Shown: positions 19,174 through 26,295 of the stretch, piece after piece
Layout: each line of letters starts with the position of its first letter
Numbering within the stretch: position 1 is the stretch's first letter
Assembly (NCBI GenBank): GCA_018402665.1
Contig: JAGYIN010000003.1
Coordinates: 1 to 64,000 of the forward strand
Direction of reading: 5' to 3'
DNA length: 64,000 bases
Source of the DNA: Schleiferiaceae bacterium
GTDB taxonomy: Bacteria > Bacteroidota > Bacteroidia > Flavobacteriales > Schleiferiaceae
Notes under the pieces: model-generated
The model's input: the letters and a program-made list of their open reading frames with translations, nothing else
The model's database searches: none
What the model was told of the DNA's origin: nothing
Program-made: the position numbers and the translations under genes

Positions 19174-19905
19174 ATGAGAGCCAATTCTAGAAAATCGCCT
19201 CAAGCCAACCTCGAAAAAAGAAGACCACTGTTCTTCGTAATTGGCTTAACTACGGCATTGTTTTTAACCATTCTTGCACTGGAATGGACTAGCCCTGTTC
19301 GTGACTTGCAGGACTTCAGTTCAGAACTGGCCTCTGCTGAGGAGTTGGACTGGACGGTACCCGTGACTGTTTCGCGTTCGCCTGAACTTCCTGTGAAAGC
19401 TAAAAAGGCACCGAAAATAAATCCAGACCAGTTTAAAATCATCGACAATAATCTGCCCGTATTGGATTTAGGTAATGAATTGCTTTTTACCGGTATTGAT
19501 GATGGGCTTGATGTAGTCATTGATCCTGATCCTGTGGATCCTTTAGAGGTGTTTTCATTTGCACAAGTGGAGAGTATGCCCATATTTCCAGGTTGCGAGG
19601 ACGCTATTGGTAACGACGCATTGTATCAATGCATGAATGTTCAATTAATGCGCTTCATAGCCCGCGAATTCGAGGTCAGCGAACGCATGATGCAATTCAG
19701 CTCTGGCGAAAAAGTCTATGTAGAATTTATCATAGAAAAGAACGGTGCCGTAAGCCAAGCGAAGATTATTCGAGGCAGTGACGAACTCGTCGGTGAGGAG
19801 GCGATTCGAGTGGTACAATCATTACCAGACTTCACTCCGGCCAAATTGAATGGAAAGCCGGTACGGATGTCGTATATTTTACCCATTAATGTAAAATTGT
19901 ACTAG
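19174..19905 (+). CDS. TonB-family energy transducer, divergent
   Basis: The product has 243 residues with a short cytoplasmic N terminus, one membrane anchor (about residues 22-38), a periplasmic linker and a C-terminal TonB domain (about 145-243) with the motifs MPIFPGCED, VYVEFIIEKNGAVS and KPVRMSYILPINVKL. TonB proteins transmit proton-motive force to outer-membrane receptors. Unlike the third gene of this cluster, the linker lacks a proline run, and the conserved PELARQMGIQGK stretch is replaced by a divergent one. The ATG at 19174 is chosen over a TTG at 19135. The next gene starts one base after the stop. Confidence 0.8.
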   Translation: MRANSRKSPQANLEKRRPLFFVIGLTTALFLTILALEWTSPVRDLQDFSSELASAEELDWTVPVTVSRSPELPVKAKKAPKINPDQFKIIDNNLPVLDLGNELLFTGIDDGLDVVIDPDPVDPLEVFSFAQVESMPIFPGCEDAIGNDALYQCMNVQLMRFIAREFEVSERMMQFSSGEKVYVEFIIEKNGAVSQAKIIRGSDELVGEEAIRVVQSLPDFTPAKLNGKPVRMSYILPINVKLY

Positions 19906-19906
19906 T

Positions 19907-20332
19907 ATGAAAATGCGTCTTTCTCTTTGCGTATTCGCCTTAGGACTAACACATGTACTCGTAGGACAGAACAATTCAACAGAGGTTCACGTAACTCTTA
20001 AAGAAACGGTACCCGTCTTTGAGCATTGTGGACATATCGAAGAAGATGCCCATGCCCAGCAAACGTGTTTTAACCGTTTCATTATGAGCCACATTATGAA
20101 CGAACTACAATGGCCGGAAGGATTGGAAGAGAATGGCCGCGTATTTGTGGAAGTTCTTTTTGATGCGACGGGAAAAATCACTAAGGTGGAAAGCGTTCGT
20201 TCCTACGATGAGCTAGCCGCGGCTGAGGCAGTTCGAGTACTTAAGGCACTCCCGGATGCAATAGCGCCAGCAAAAAAGCAAAGCATTGCCGCCCCCTACA
20301 GCTTTGTTGTCCCTGTTTCTTTTGCGAGATAA
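19907..20332 (+). CDS. Secreted TonB C-terminal-domain protein
   Basis: This 141-residue protein consists of a cleavable-looking signal peptide (cut after LVGQ, about residue 20) followed only by a TonB-like C-terminal domain: VPVFEHCGH corresponds to the PIFPGCE motif of its neighbours, and VFVEVLFDATGKITKVE and LPDAIAPAKK match the rest. It has no membrane anchor and no linker, so it should be a free periplasmic domain. It may be a modulator, a decoy or a decaying paralogue; the sequence does not decide. It is translationally adjacent (one base) to the upstream TonB gene. Confidence 0.75.
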   Translation: MKMRLSLCVFALGLTHVLVGQNNSTEVHVTLKETVPVFEHCGHIEEDAHAQQTCFNRFIMSHIMNELQWPEGLEENGRVFVEVLFDATGKITKVESVRSYDELAAAEAVRVLKALPDAIAPAKKQSIAAPYSFVVPVSFAR

Positions 20333-20370
20333 ACGAGAAAAACACTAAAAAATTCACCTTGCGCTAACAA

Positions 20371-20378
20371 TACTTTTG
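20371..20378 (+). promoter_or_regulatory. Possible -7 promoter element for the third TonB gene
   Basis: TACTTTTG matches TAnnTTTG exactly and ends 30 bases before the ATG at 20409. The only nearby TTG (20359-20361) is too close to act as the -33 element, so support is partial. Confidence 0.35.
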
Positions 20379-20408
20379 GCTATTTTAGCGCCATAATAGT
20401 CTACATTC

Positions 20409-21116
20409 ATGAAAAATAGAAAATCAGCAAAAGCGGACGCAGAAAATAAGAAGAGCCTCTTCTTATTGATCGGTCTCACCGCTTCTCTTGCATTTACTCT
20501 TTTCTTCTTGGAATTAAAGTCTTACGAGGACGGTCCAGGTCAGTTGGGTAAAATGTCGTACGAAGATGATGACGAAATAGCCATCATTACAAACAGAACG
20601 CCACCTCCACCGCCGCCACCTCCACCGCCGGCACCGCCAGAAGTGATTCAGATTGTAGAAGATGATTTGGAGATTGAAGAAGTGGAATTTGAGTCTACTG
20701 AAACTGATGAGAGCGAAGTAATCGAGATCATTGAAGAAGTGGAAGAAGCTGAAGATGAAATTTTCAACTTTGCGGTCGTAGAGAACAAGCCTATTTTCCC
20801 GGGTTGTGAGAATTTAGCGACTGAGGACGAAAAGTTCATGTGTTTCAATCAAAACATCATGCAACACATTGGTAAAAAGTTTGAATTCCCGGAATTGGCC
20901 CGTCAAATGGGTATTCAAGGAAAGGTATATGTCAACTTCGTGATCGAGAAAAACGGAAAAGTGAGCAACGTGACTATTGCTCGTGGTGTAGATAAACTCA
21001 TCGACGACGAGGCGATCCGTGTAATCAAACTGCTTCCTGCATTTATTCCAGCGAAGCAACGTGGAAAACCAGTACGCATGCAATACACAGTGCCGATCAA
21101 CGCACGTTTGCAATAA
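20409..21116 (+). CDS. TonB-family energy transducer, proline-linker form
   Basis: This is a standard Bacteroidota TonB of 235 residues: a short basic N terminus, a membrane anchor (about 18-36), a proline-rich segment (a run of ten Pro, then A-P-P, near residues 64-76), a Glu/Asp-rich linker (about 80-120) and a C-terminal TonB domain with KPIFPGCEN, PELARQMGIQGKVY and RMQYTVPIN. It would couple inner-membrane ExbBD (not in the window) to TonB-dependent receptors such as the one at 52866. A 76-base gap containing a possible promoter separates it from the upstream pair, and a strong hairpin follows. Confidence 0.9.
   Translation: MKNRKSAKADAENKKSLFLLIGLTASLAFTLFFLELKSYEDGPGQLGKMSYEDDDEIAIITNRTPPPPPPPPPPAPPEVIQIVEDDLEIEEVEFESTETDESEVIEIIEEVEEAEDEIFNFAVVENKPIFPGCENLATEDEKFMCFNQNIMQHIGKKFEFPELARQMGIQGKVYVNFVIEKNGKVSNVTIARGVDKLIDDEAIRVIKLLPAFIPAKQRGKPVRMQYTVPINARLQ
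20601..20637 (+). repeat. Proline-codon simple repeat in the TonB linker
   Basis: A CCN-rich run of CCA/CCT/CCG triplets encodes the polyproline segment of the TonB linker. It is in frame and explained by the protein, but short codon repeats of this sort can change length between strains. Confidence 0.7.
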
Positions 21117-21136
21117 GCAAAATTGATACTTTATAC

Positions 21137-21172
21137 GCAATGCCCGGACCCAAACGTCCGGGCATTGCTTTA
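21137..21172 (+). terminator. Terminator after the TonB cluster
   Basis: A perfect 13-bp stem (GCAATGCCCGGAC, 21137-21149, with GTCCGGGCATTGC, 21156-21168) and a 6-base loop lie 20 bases after the TonB stop. The following T tract is short (TTTA), so termination may be partial. Confidence 0.8.
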
Positions 21173-21205
21173 TCCTATAATTTCTGAATTCAATACTTCA
21201 AACCA

Positions 21206-22006
21206 ATGGGTCCATTTCAACTAAACGCAGATGCGCGCATCGCAATTCAGGCTGCACTTGACGGAGGCGCTGCTATTCTCGAAGTCTACCACAATGAAAC
21301 CACTGAAGTGGAATTGAAGGGCGATGAGAGTCCATTGACTCAGGCAGATTTGCGCAGTAATGCCGCGATCATGAATTGGCTCGAGCAGTCGCAGCATCCT
21401 GTACTTAGTGAAGAAGGCAAGCATTTAACCTTTGATGAAAGAAGGCATTGGTCGACGCTTTGGATTGTTGATCCTTTAGACGGGACAAAAGAGTTTATTA
21501 AGCGCAATGGTGAGTTTACAGTAAATGTGGCTTTAGTGGAATCCGGTCGTCCCATTCTGGGAGTGGTTTATGTTCCTGTAACGGGTGAGTTGTACTTAGG
21601 AGTGAAAGGACAGGGTGCAGTGAAGATGGAATTGGATGCTGCGGTAACTTTTACGGACGCACATTTGGAACATGCTGTTGCCCTGCCCATTGCGATGGAC
21701 CGTCCATATACAGCAGTAGGCTCGCGTTCGCATATGAACGAAGAAACGAAGGCCTTTTTAGCGACCTATGGTGCGCAGCACGGTGAGGTAGCCATCCTGA
21801 GTAAGGGTTCTTCTTTGAAAATGTGCATGGTTGCGGAAGGTTTAGCCGATGTATATCCTCGATTTGCCCCAACCATGGAATGGGATACGGCTGCTGGGCA
21901 AGCGGTGGTTGAGGCTGCTGGTTTTGCCATGTTGCACAAGGAGACGCGCCTGCCTTTGGAATACAATAAGGAGGACTTATTAAACCCGCATTTTATCGTG
22001 CTTTAA
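21206..22006 (+). CDS. cysQ: 3'(2'),5'-bisphosphate nucleotidase CysQ
   Basis: CysQ removes the 3' phosphate from 3'-phosphoadenosine 5'-phosphate, a by-product of sulfate activation and ACP maturation. The 266-residue protein belongs to the inositol monophosphatase superfamily: the metal-binding motif DPLDGTKEF (about residues 91-99) and the C-terminal motif EWDTAAGQAVVEAAG are both present, with the earlier SEEG acidic site. The ATG at 21206 is the clear start. It stands alone between the TonB terminator and the heme/oxidase block. Confidence 0.92.
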   Translation: MGPFQLNADARIAIQAALDGGAAILEVYHNETTEVELKGDESPLTQADLRSNAAIMNWLEQSQHPVLSEEGKHLTFDERRHWSTLWIVDPLDGTKEFIKRNGEFTVNVALVESGRPILGVVYVPVTGELYLGVKGQGAVKMELDAAVTFTDAHLEHAVALPIAMDRPYTAVGSRSHMNEETKAFLATYGAQHGEVAILSKGSSLKMCMVAEGLADVYPRFAPTMEWDTAAGQAVVEAAGFAMLHKETRLPLEYNKEDLLNPHFIVL

Positions 22007-22032
22007 AGTTCTGCTAGATAGCGGGCAGTACT

Positions 22033-22040
22033 TATCTTTG
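22033..22040 (+). promoter_or_regulatory. -7 promoter element directly before ctaB
   Basis: TATCTTTG, a perfect TAnnTTTG match, ends only six bases before the ctaB ATG at 22047. If used, transcription would start at or next to the A of the ATG, giving a leaderless message. The -33 region is weak (TTCTG near 22009-22013). Confidence 0.45.
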
Positions 22041-22046
22041 CCGCCC

Positions 22047-22940
22047 ATGCAGGAAACAACCACATTATCTCCACCGAGACCCTCCTTAATTAAGGAAGCA
22101 TTGCGTCTAGGAAAACTGCGCTTGAGTACCTCTGTTGTATTCAGCTCTGTGGCCGGTTATTTCCTTGGTATGGAGAAGTTTAGTTGGGTGCAATTGCTCT
22201 TGCTGATCTTTGGCGGTATTACCGTTGTTGCTGCGTCGAACGCGTACAATCAAATCTACGAGAAGGATAGAGATGCGCTAATGAATAGGACCAAAGGACG
22301 TCCGCTTCCATTAGGTACACTTACGTTGCGAGAAGCTTGGTTCATTGCGACATTTTTATTGATTGTCGGGTTGGGGGCGTTGTACGTCATTAACCCTATG
22401 ACCGCTTATTTCGGTGCGCTAAGTGTGGTTTTGTATACATTGGTGTATACGCCGCTCAAAGCCAGAACACCACTTGCTGTTTTTGTCGGTGCCATACCCG
22501 GTGCTATTCCTTACATGTTGGGTTGGGTTGCCGCTCGGAACGATTTTGATATTGAAACAGGTACGCTGTTTGCACAGCAATTTTTCTGGCAATTCCCGCA
22601 TTTTTGGGCCATCGCATGGTTCTCCTATGACGATTACGCGAAAGCGGGCTACTACCTTTTACCCTCAAAAGCAAAAGACCGCCCATCACAGTTGTACATT
22701 ATTATTTATACCGTTTGGATGATGATGGTAGGTATTTTACCGGCTTTTGGTATCACAGGAGAGCTCCAGCTTAGTTGGATAGGAGCTGCGGCCGTTGGTG
22801 CCTTGGGTTATTGGGTGTTAAATAACGCGATTTTGCTCCTAAGGGATGCAGATGATAAGCGTGCACGTAAACTTATGTTGAGTAGTATTGCTTATCTAAC
22901 AGGTATGCAAATCATTTATATAATTGACCGATTCATTTAA
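22047..22940 (+). CDS. ctaB: Protoheme IX farnesyltransferase (heme O synthase)
   Basis: This UbiA-superfamily membrane enzyme adds a farnesyl group to heme B to make heme O, the precursor of heme A in the oxidase encoded nearby. The 297-residue product has about nine hydrophobic segments and the prenyl-diphosphate motif NAYNQIYEKDRDALMNRTKGRPLP-like region (split here as NxxxxEKDRDxxMxRTKxRPLP). The ATG at 22047 is preferred over a TTG at 22038 inside the promoter box. It heads the oxidase operon: the first subunit III gene starts one base after its stop. The heme A synthase gene is not in the window. Confidence 0.93.
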   Translation: MQETTTLSPPRPSLIKEALRLGKLRLSTSVVFSSVAGYFLGMEKFSWVQLLLLIFGGITVVAASNAYNQIYEKDRDALMNRTKGRPLPLGTLTLREAWFIATFLLIVGLGALYVINPMTAYFGALSVVLYTLVYTPLKARTPLAVFVGAIPGAIPYMLGWVAARNDFDIETGTLFAQQFFWQFPHFWAIAWFSYDDYAKAGYYLLPSKAKDRPSQLYIIIYTVWMMMVGILPAFGITGELQLSWIGAAAVGALGYWVLNNAILLLRDADDKRARKLMLSSIAYLTGMQIIYIIDRFI

Positions 22941-22941
22941 G

Positions 22942-23520
22942 ATGGAAACATTACAAGAACAACGCCGCCGCGCCGCCAAGCCTTTATTGTGGATAGGAAT
23001 CGGAAGTATCATTATGGCCTTCGCTGGTCTAACCTCCGGATACGTAGTGAGCAGAACCACGCTGGTTATGAACGAACAATGGATGACCTTTGCGTTGCCT
23101 AAAGCGTTTATTTACAGTACCGTAGTGATTGTGGTTTCCTCGCTAGCCTTGATCTGGGGTAAAAGACAGCTGGTAGCCGGTAAGGACAGTGCAATAAAGC
23201 CAATGCTTTGGATCACCTTACTTCTGGGCGTGGCTTTTTTATGGTTTCAAGGCGAGGCCTGGACGGAATTGATGGCGAATAATATTTTCTTCGCTGGTGC
23301 ACAATCGCACCCTGCAGGTTCGTGGGTGTATGCATTGTTTATCTTCCATGGCTTGCACGTGGGTGGTGGAATTATTGCTTTGTTAGTGGTGCTATTTCGC
23401 GCATACAGAGGACGTTACTCATCCGCTGATTATCACGGAATTACCCTTGTGAGTATTTATTGGCATTTTGTAGACCTATTGTGGCTCTATTTGTATGTCT
23501 TTTTAAGTGCTATTCGTTAA
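22942..23520 (+). CDS. Cytochrome c oxidase subunit III, short paralogue
   Basis: A 192-residue heme-copper oxidase subunit III family protein with five membrane helices and the family motifs around WFQGEAW and SIYWHFVDLLWLYLY. Subunit III stabilises the catalytic subunit and proton uptake. The ATG at 22942 begins METLQEQRRRAAKPL; a TTG upstream would overlap ctaB and is rejected. It is followed by a second, longer subunit III gene; tandem copies are usual in Bacteroidota and are not a recent duplication, since the two proteins are quite different. One base separates it from ctaB. Confidence 0.9.
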   Translation: METLQEQRRRAAKPLLWIGIGSIIMAFAGLTSGYVVSRTTLVMNEQWMTFALPKAFIYSTVVIVVSSLALIWGKRQLVAGKDSAIKPMLWITLLLGVAFLWFQGEAWTELMANNIFFAGAQSHPAGSWVYALFIFHGLHVGGGIIALLVVLFRAYRGRYSSADYHGITLVSIYWHFVDLLWLYLYVFLSAIR

Positions 23521-23525
23521 ATTTG
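23518..23525 (+). promoter_or_regulatory. Possible internal -7 element before the second subunit III gene
   Basis: TAAATTTG matches TAnnTTTG and overlaps the stop codon of the upstream gene. A TTTG at 23490-23493 lies 24 bases upstream, slightly too far for an ideal -33. It could add transcription of the downstream oxidase genes. Confidence 0.3.
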
Positions 23526-23550
23526 CCAAAGAATTTTTAATCCAACCGTT

Positions 23551-24471
23551 ATGGCTTCATCCGCTGAAATGACGCAAGAAGAAAACAACTGGGGCGGTGG
23601 TTCAAGACCACTAGGCGCTCGCTATGGAAAACTGATGATGTGGTTTTTCCTTCTTTCTGATGCGTTGACATTCTCAGGTTTCCTTACTGCATATGGTTTA
23701 ATGCGCTTCAAATTTGAAAGCACATGGCCTATTGCTGAAAATGTTTTTACCCACTTCCCAGGGTTAGAAGGTGATCAACCGTTGCTTTATGTAGCGTTGA
23801 TGACGTTCATTTTGATCATGTCTTCAGTGACTATGGTTTTGGCAGTGAACGCCGGAGAAAAAATGAATCGCAAAGCGGTAACGAATTGGATGTTATGGAC
23901 CATCGTGGGTGGTTTCATTTTCGTTGGATCGCAAGCTTGGGAATGGTACCACTTCATCATCGGTGATAGCGGTGCCGTTGAAACGGCTCGTCAAGAAATC
24001 CTTCACATTTACAATGCGGAAGGCGAGCGTTTAAGTTTCAGTCAGGTAGTCCACGGTATGGAAGAGGGTCACGCCTCAAATCACGGTGAGACTTTTACCA
24101 AAGCTGAGGTGCTCGCTGCGATGAAGTCAAATGAAGGCATGTACCTAATGGAACCGGGTAAAGCAGGTGAAGCATTTACCCATGAAGCATCTGTAGCTTT
24201 ATTTGAAGCGGGCGATGTTGTTCAAGGGGCAAACATGATTCACAACGAATACGGACAGAAGCAGTTCGCTAATTTCTTCTTCTTCATTACCGGTTTCCAC
24301 GGATTCCACGTATTCTCAGGTGTAGTGATCAACTTCGTTATTTTCTACAATGTGTTGTTGGGAACATACGAGCGTCGAGGCCACTACCGCATGGTTGAAA
24401 AGGTTGGTTTGTACTGGCACTTCGTTGACCTTGTTTGGGTATTCGTATTCACATTCTTCTATCTCGTCTAA
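23551..24471 (+). CDS. coxC: Cytochrome c oxidase subunit III, long form with soluble insertion
   Basis: This 306-residue subunit III has helices at about residues 25-50, 75-100 and 110-135, and two more after 240, with the motifs QAWEWYHF and GLYWHFVDLVWVFVFTF. Between the third and fourth helices lies a hydrophilic insertion of about 85 residues (about 145-230), rich in His, Glu and Met, absent from the short paralogue upstream. Such insertions are known in Bacteroidota subunit III, but their role is not. The gene is followed by subunit IV after 12 bases. Confidence 0.92.
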   Translation: MASSAEMTQEENNWGGGSRPLGARYGKLMMWFFLLSDALTFSGFLTAYGLMRFKFESTWPIAENVFTHFPGLEGDQPLLYVALMTFILIMSSVTMVLAVNAGEKMNRKAVTNWMLWTIVGGFIFVGSQAWEWYHFIIGDSGAVETARQEILHIYNAEGERLSFSQVVHGMEEGHASNHGETFTKAEVLAAMKSNEGMYLMEPGKAGEAFTHEASVALFEAGDVVQGANMIHNEYGQKQFANFFFFITGFHGFHVFSGVVINFVIFYNVLLGTYERRGHYRMVEKVGLYWHFVDLVWVFVFTFFYLV

Positions 24472-24483
24472 AACGTATTTATC

Positions 24484-24792
24484 ATGTCAGATCACAATGG
24501 AACTTGGTGGATTTGGAAAGTATTCTGGATCCTATTAGTTATAACAGGAGTTGAAGTTGCTCTAGGTATTGTAAAGCCTGAGTTTATGTTGACGCAAGTT
24601 ATCGGTACATCAGTATTGAACATCTTGTTCATCTTGCTAACGCTAGTTAAAGCAGCCTACATCGTGCAAATTTTCATGCACGTGAAATTTGAAAAGAAAG
24701 GACTGAAATATGCCCTTTACCTACCGACCTTGATTTTAATTCCATACTTGACGTTTATCCTTCTAACAGAAGGTACATACTTGTTCCAGTAA
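24484..24792 (+). CDS. Cytochrome c oxidase subunit IV (prokaryotic type)
   Basis: This 102-residue small membrane subunit has three hydrophobic helices (about 8-27, 36-58 and 76-98) and the motif VKAAYIVQIFMHVKFEKK seen in the bacterial subunit IV (COX4_pro) family, which supports assembly or stability of the oxidase. The stop codon shares one base with the SCO gene start (TAATG). Its position between coxC and sco agrees with the assignment. Confidence 0.88.
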   Translation: MSDHNGTWWIWKVFWILLVITGVEVALGIVKPEFMLTQVIGTSVLNILFILLTLVKAAYIVQIFMHVKFEKKGLKYALYLPTLILIPYLTFILLTEGTYLFQ

Positions 24793-25511
24793 TGGCTAAT
24801 AAATCCTTCTTTAATCGGGCAGTGCTAATCGCAGTATTAGTACTGCCCGCTTTGCTTTATCTATTTTTCGTTTACGGTCAAAACGAGGTGTTTTTTCAAA
24901 CCCTTAAGTACGTAGGCCCGAAGACTGTGGTGACCACAGATACTGGCGTGGATACAGCCTATTATGAAATTCCTGAATTCAACCTGCAAGGCGCAGATGG
25001 TGCAGCCGTAAGGAATGAGACGATGGATTCAACCATTTATGTGTTGAGTTTCTTTTTCGCCACTTGTCCGACCATTTGTCCTGCGATGAATTTTCATTTA
25101 AATGAAGTGGAGCGTCGATTTAAGGGTTATCCGGAATTTGAAATGGTCAGCATCACGGTGGATCCTGAAAAAGATACTCCGGAAAAATTGGCGCAGTACC
25201 AAAAGGTGAATAATTACAATACCAACAAGTGGCGTTTTCTAACCGGCGATAAGGAGCACATTTATGCGCTTGCGAAGGGGGTGTATTTGAATGCTTTCGA
25301 AGATCAAACGGCCGAAGGCGGATTTTTACACAGTACAAGCGCGATTTTGATCGATTGGAATGGAAATATTCGCAGTCGCATTGACGATAACGGGAACATT
25401 GTAGGCTCTTATGACGTTTTAGATGTTACACAGCTCAATGATCTTGAAGAAGATATAAAAGTGCTCATAGCAGAGTACGAACGTGAAAAACACAACAAAT
25501 TAGATGAGTAA
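24792..25511 (+). CDS. SCO1/SenC-family copper chaperone
   Basis: SCO proteins deliver copper to the CuA centre of subunit II or control its thiol state. This 239-residue protein has an N-terminal membrane anchor (about 10-28) and a thioredoxin-like periplasmic domain with the copper ligands Cys92 and Cys96 in ATCPTICPAM and His180 in GGFLHSTSAI. The ATG overlaps the previous stop by one base, and the downstream DUF420 gene overlaps its end by eight bases, indicating tight coupling. Its target is probably CoxB at the window start. Confidence 0.94.
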   Translation: MANKSFFNRAVLIAVLVLPALLYLFFVYGQNEVFFQTLKYVGPKTVVTTDTGVDTAYYEIPEFNLQGADGAAVRNETMDSTIYVLSFFFATCPTICPAMNFHLNEVERRFKGYPEFEMVSITVDPEKDTPEKLAQYQKVNNYNTNKWRFLTGDKEHIYALAKGVYLNAFEDQTAEGGFLHSTSAILIDWNGNIRSRIDDNGNIVGSYDVLDVTQLNDLEEDIKVLIAEYEREKHNKLDE

Positions 25512-26052
25512 TTCGACTGACGATAAGAGAATCATTCGCGTGATTTACGCGTTAAGCGTGATCATTCCTGTAGCCGTAGCCCTTTTAATGGTATTGCCCG
25601 CGGAATGGAAGGAAGGCCTGGGTATTAGTGAAAACAGCGCGGTAAGCTCTTTTCCATTTTTACATGCAGTATTAAATGGTGCCACCTTTGTTTGCCTCGT
25701 GGCTGCAGGATTTGCGATTAAGAATAAAAAGATAACCGTCCACAAGACGTTCATGCTTACTGCATTTGTTCTAAGCAGCTTGTTTTTGATTTCGTACGTT
25801 ATTTATCATTTGACCCATCCCAGCGCGAAGTTTGGTGGTGAAGGGGTGGTGCGCTACGTGTACTTCTTCATATTGATTTCGCACATTTTGCTGAGTGTCC
25901 CTGTAATTCCACTGGCGCTGTTGAGCATCTACCGTGGATGGACAAACGATATCGCAAAGCATAAGCGCATTGTGAAGTTCGCTTATCCGGTATGGTTGTA
26001 CGTAGCATCAACAGGGGTGATGGTTTACCTATTCATGCAACCCTACTACTGA
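25504..26052 (+). CDS. DUF420 membrane protein, oxidase-associated
   Basis: A 182-residue membrane protein with about five hydrophobic segments, matching the DUF420 (CtaM-like) pattern: a conserved FLHAVLNG with His, KKITVHKTFM with His, YVIYHLTHPS, and SHILLS. In Bacillus the DUF420 protein CtaM is needed for aa3 oxidase activity; the same role here is inference. It overlaps the SCO gene by eight bases and the following 70-residue gene by one base (TGATG). Confidence 0.85.
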   Translation: MSNSTDDKRIIRVIYALSVIIPVAVALLMVLPAEWKEGLGISENSAVSSFPFLHAVLNGATFVCLVAAGFAIKNKKITVHKTFMLTAFVLSSLFLISYVIYHLTHPSAKFGGEGVVRYVYFFILISHILLSVPVIPLALLSIYRGWTNDIAKHKRIVKFAYPVWLYVASTGVMVYLFMQPYY

Positions 26053-26264
26053 TGCGAAAACTAGCCCTTTTAAGCCTATTGTTGTTGAGTACCACTGTTG
26101 GATTTGCGCAGTGTTCCATGTGTAAGGCGGTGGCGGAAACAGCCGATGGCGGTGGTTTTGGTGCCGGGTTGAATTATGGAATTGTCTATCTGATGATTTT
26201 CCCCTACCTCATTATTGGGGGAATTGCGTACAAGATTTACAAGAATAAGAAAGCCTACAAATAA
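26052..26264 (+). CDS. 70-residue exported CxxC membrane protein
   Basis: This small protein has a signal peptide ending GFAQ (about residue 19), then CSMCK (two cysteines spaced CxxC at about residues 20-23), a short polar stretch, one membrane helix (about 40-60) and a Lys-rich tail. The ATG at 26052 overlaps the DUF420 stop. I recall similar small proteins at the end of oxidase operons elsewhere in Bacteroidota; this was not searched. A role in copper or thiol handling during oxidase assembly is inference from the CxxC motif and the operon position. Confidence 0.7.
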   Translation: MRKLALLSLLLLSTTVGFAQCSMCKAVAETADGGGFGAGLNYGIVYLMIFPYLIIGGIAYKIYKNKKAYK

Positions 26265-26270
26265 TGTATC

Positions 26271-26291
26271 TTAGGGGTACCCTAACCCTAA
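26271..26291 (+). promoter_or_regulatory. Operator-like inverted repeat before the tolC-like gene
   Basis: TTAGGG-GTA-CCCTAA (26271-26285) is a perfect 6-bp inverted repeat, and a second CCCTAA follows directly (26286-26291), four bases before the ATG at 26296. It has no T tract, so it is not a terminator. It overlaps a near-match promoter box (TATCTTAG, 26267-26274). A repressor or activator site is possible; no regulator gene is adjacent. Confidence 0.3.
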
Positions 26292-26295
26292 TGAT

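Noticed and set aside
20601-20637. Triplet repeat that looks like a microsatellite
   Set aside because: It is in frame and encodes the usual polyproline linker of TonB, so no separate element is needed to explain it.
22942-24471. Two adjacent subunit III genes as a recent duplication or frameshifted gene
   Set aside because: The proteins differ in length and sequence, each has intact starts and helices, and tandem subunit III genes are normal in Bacteroidota.
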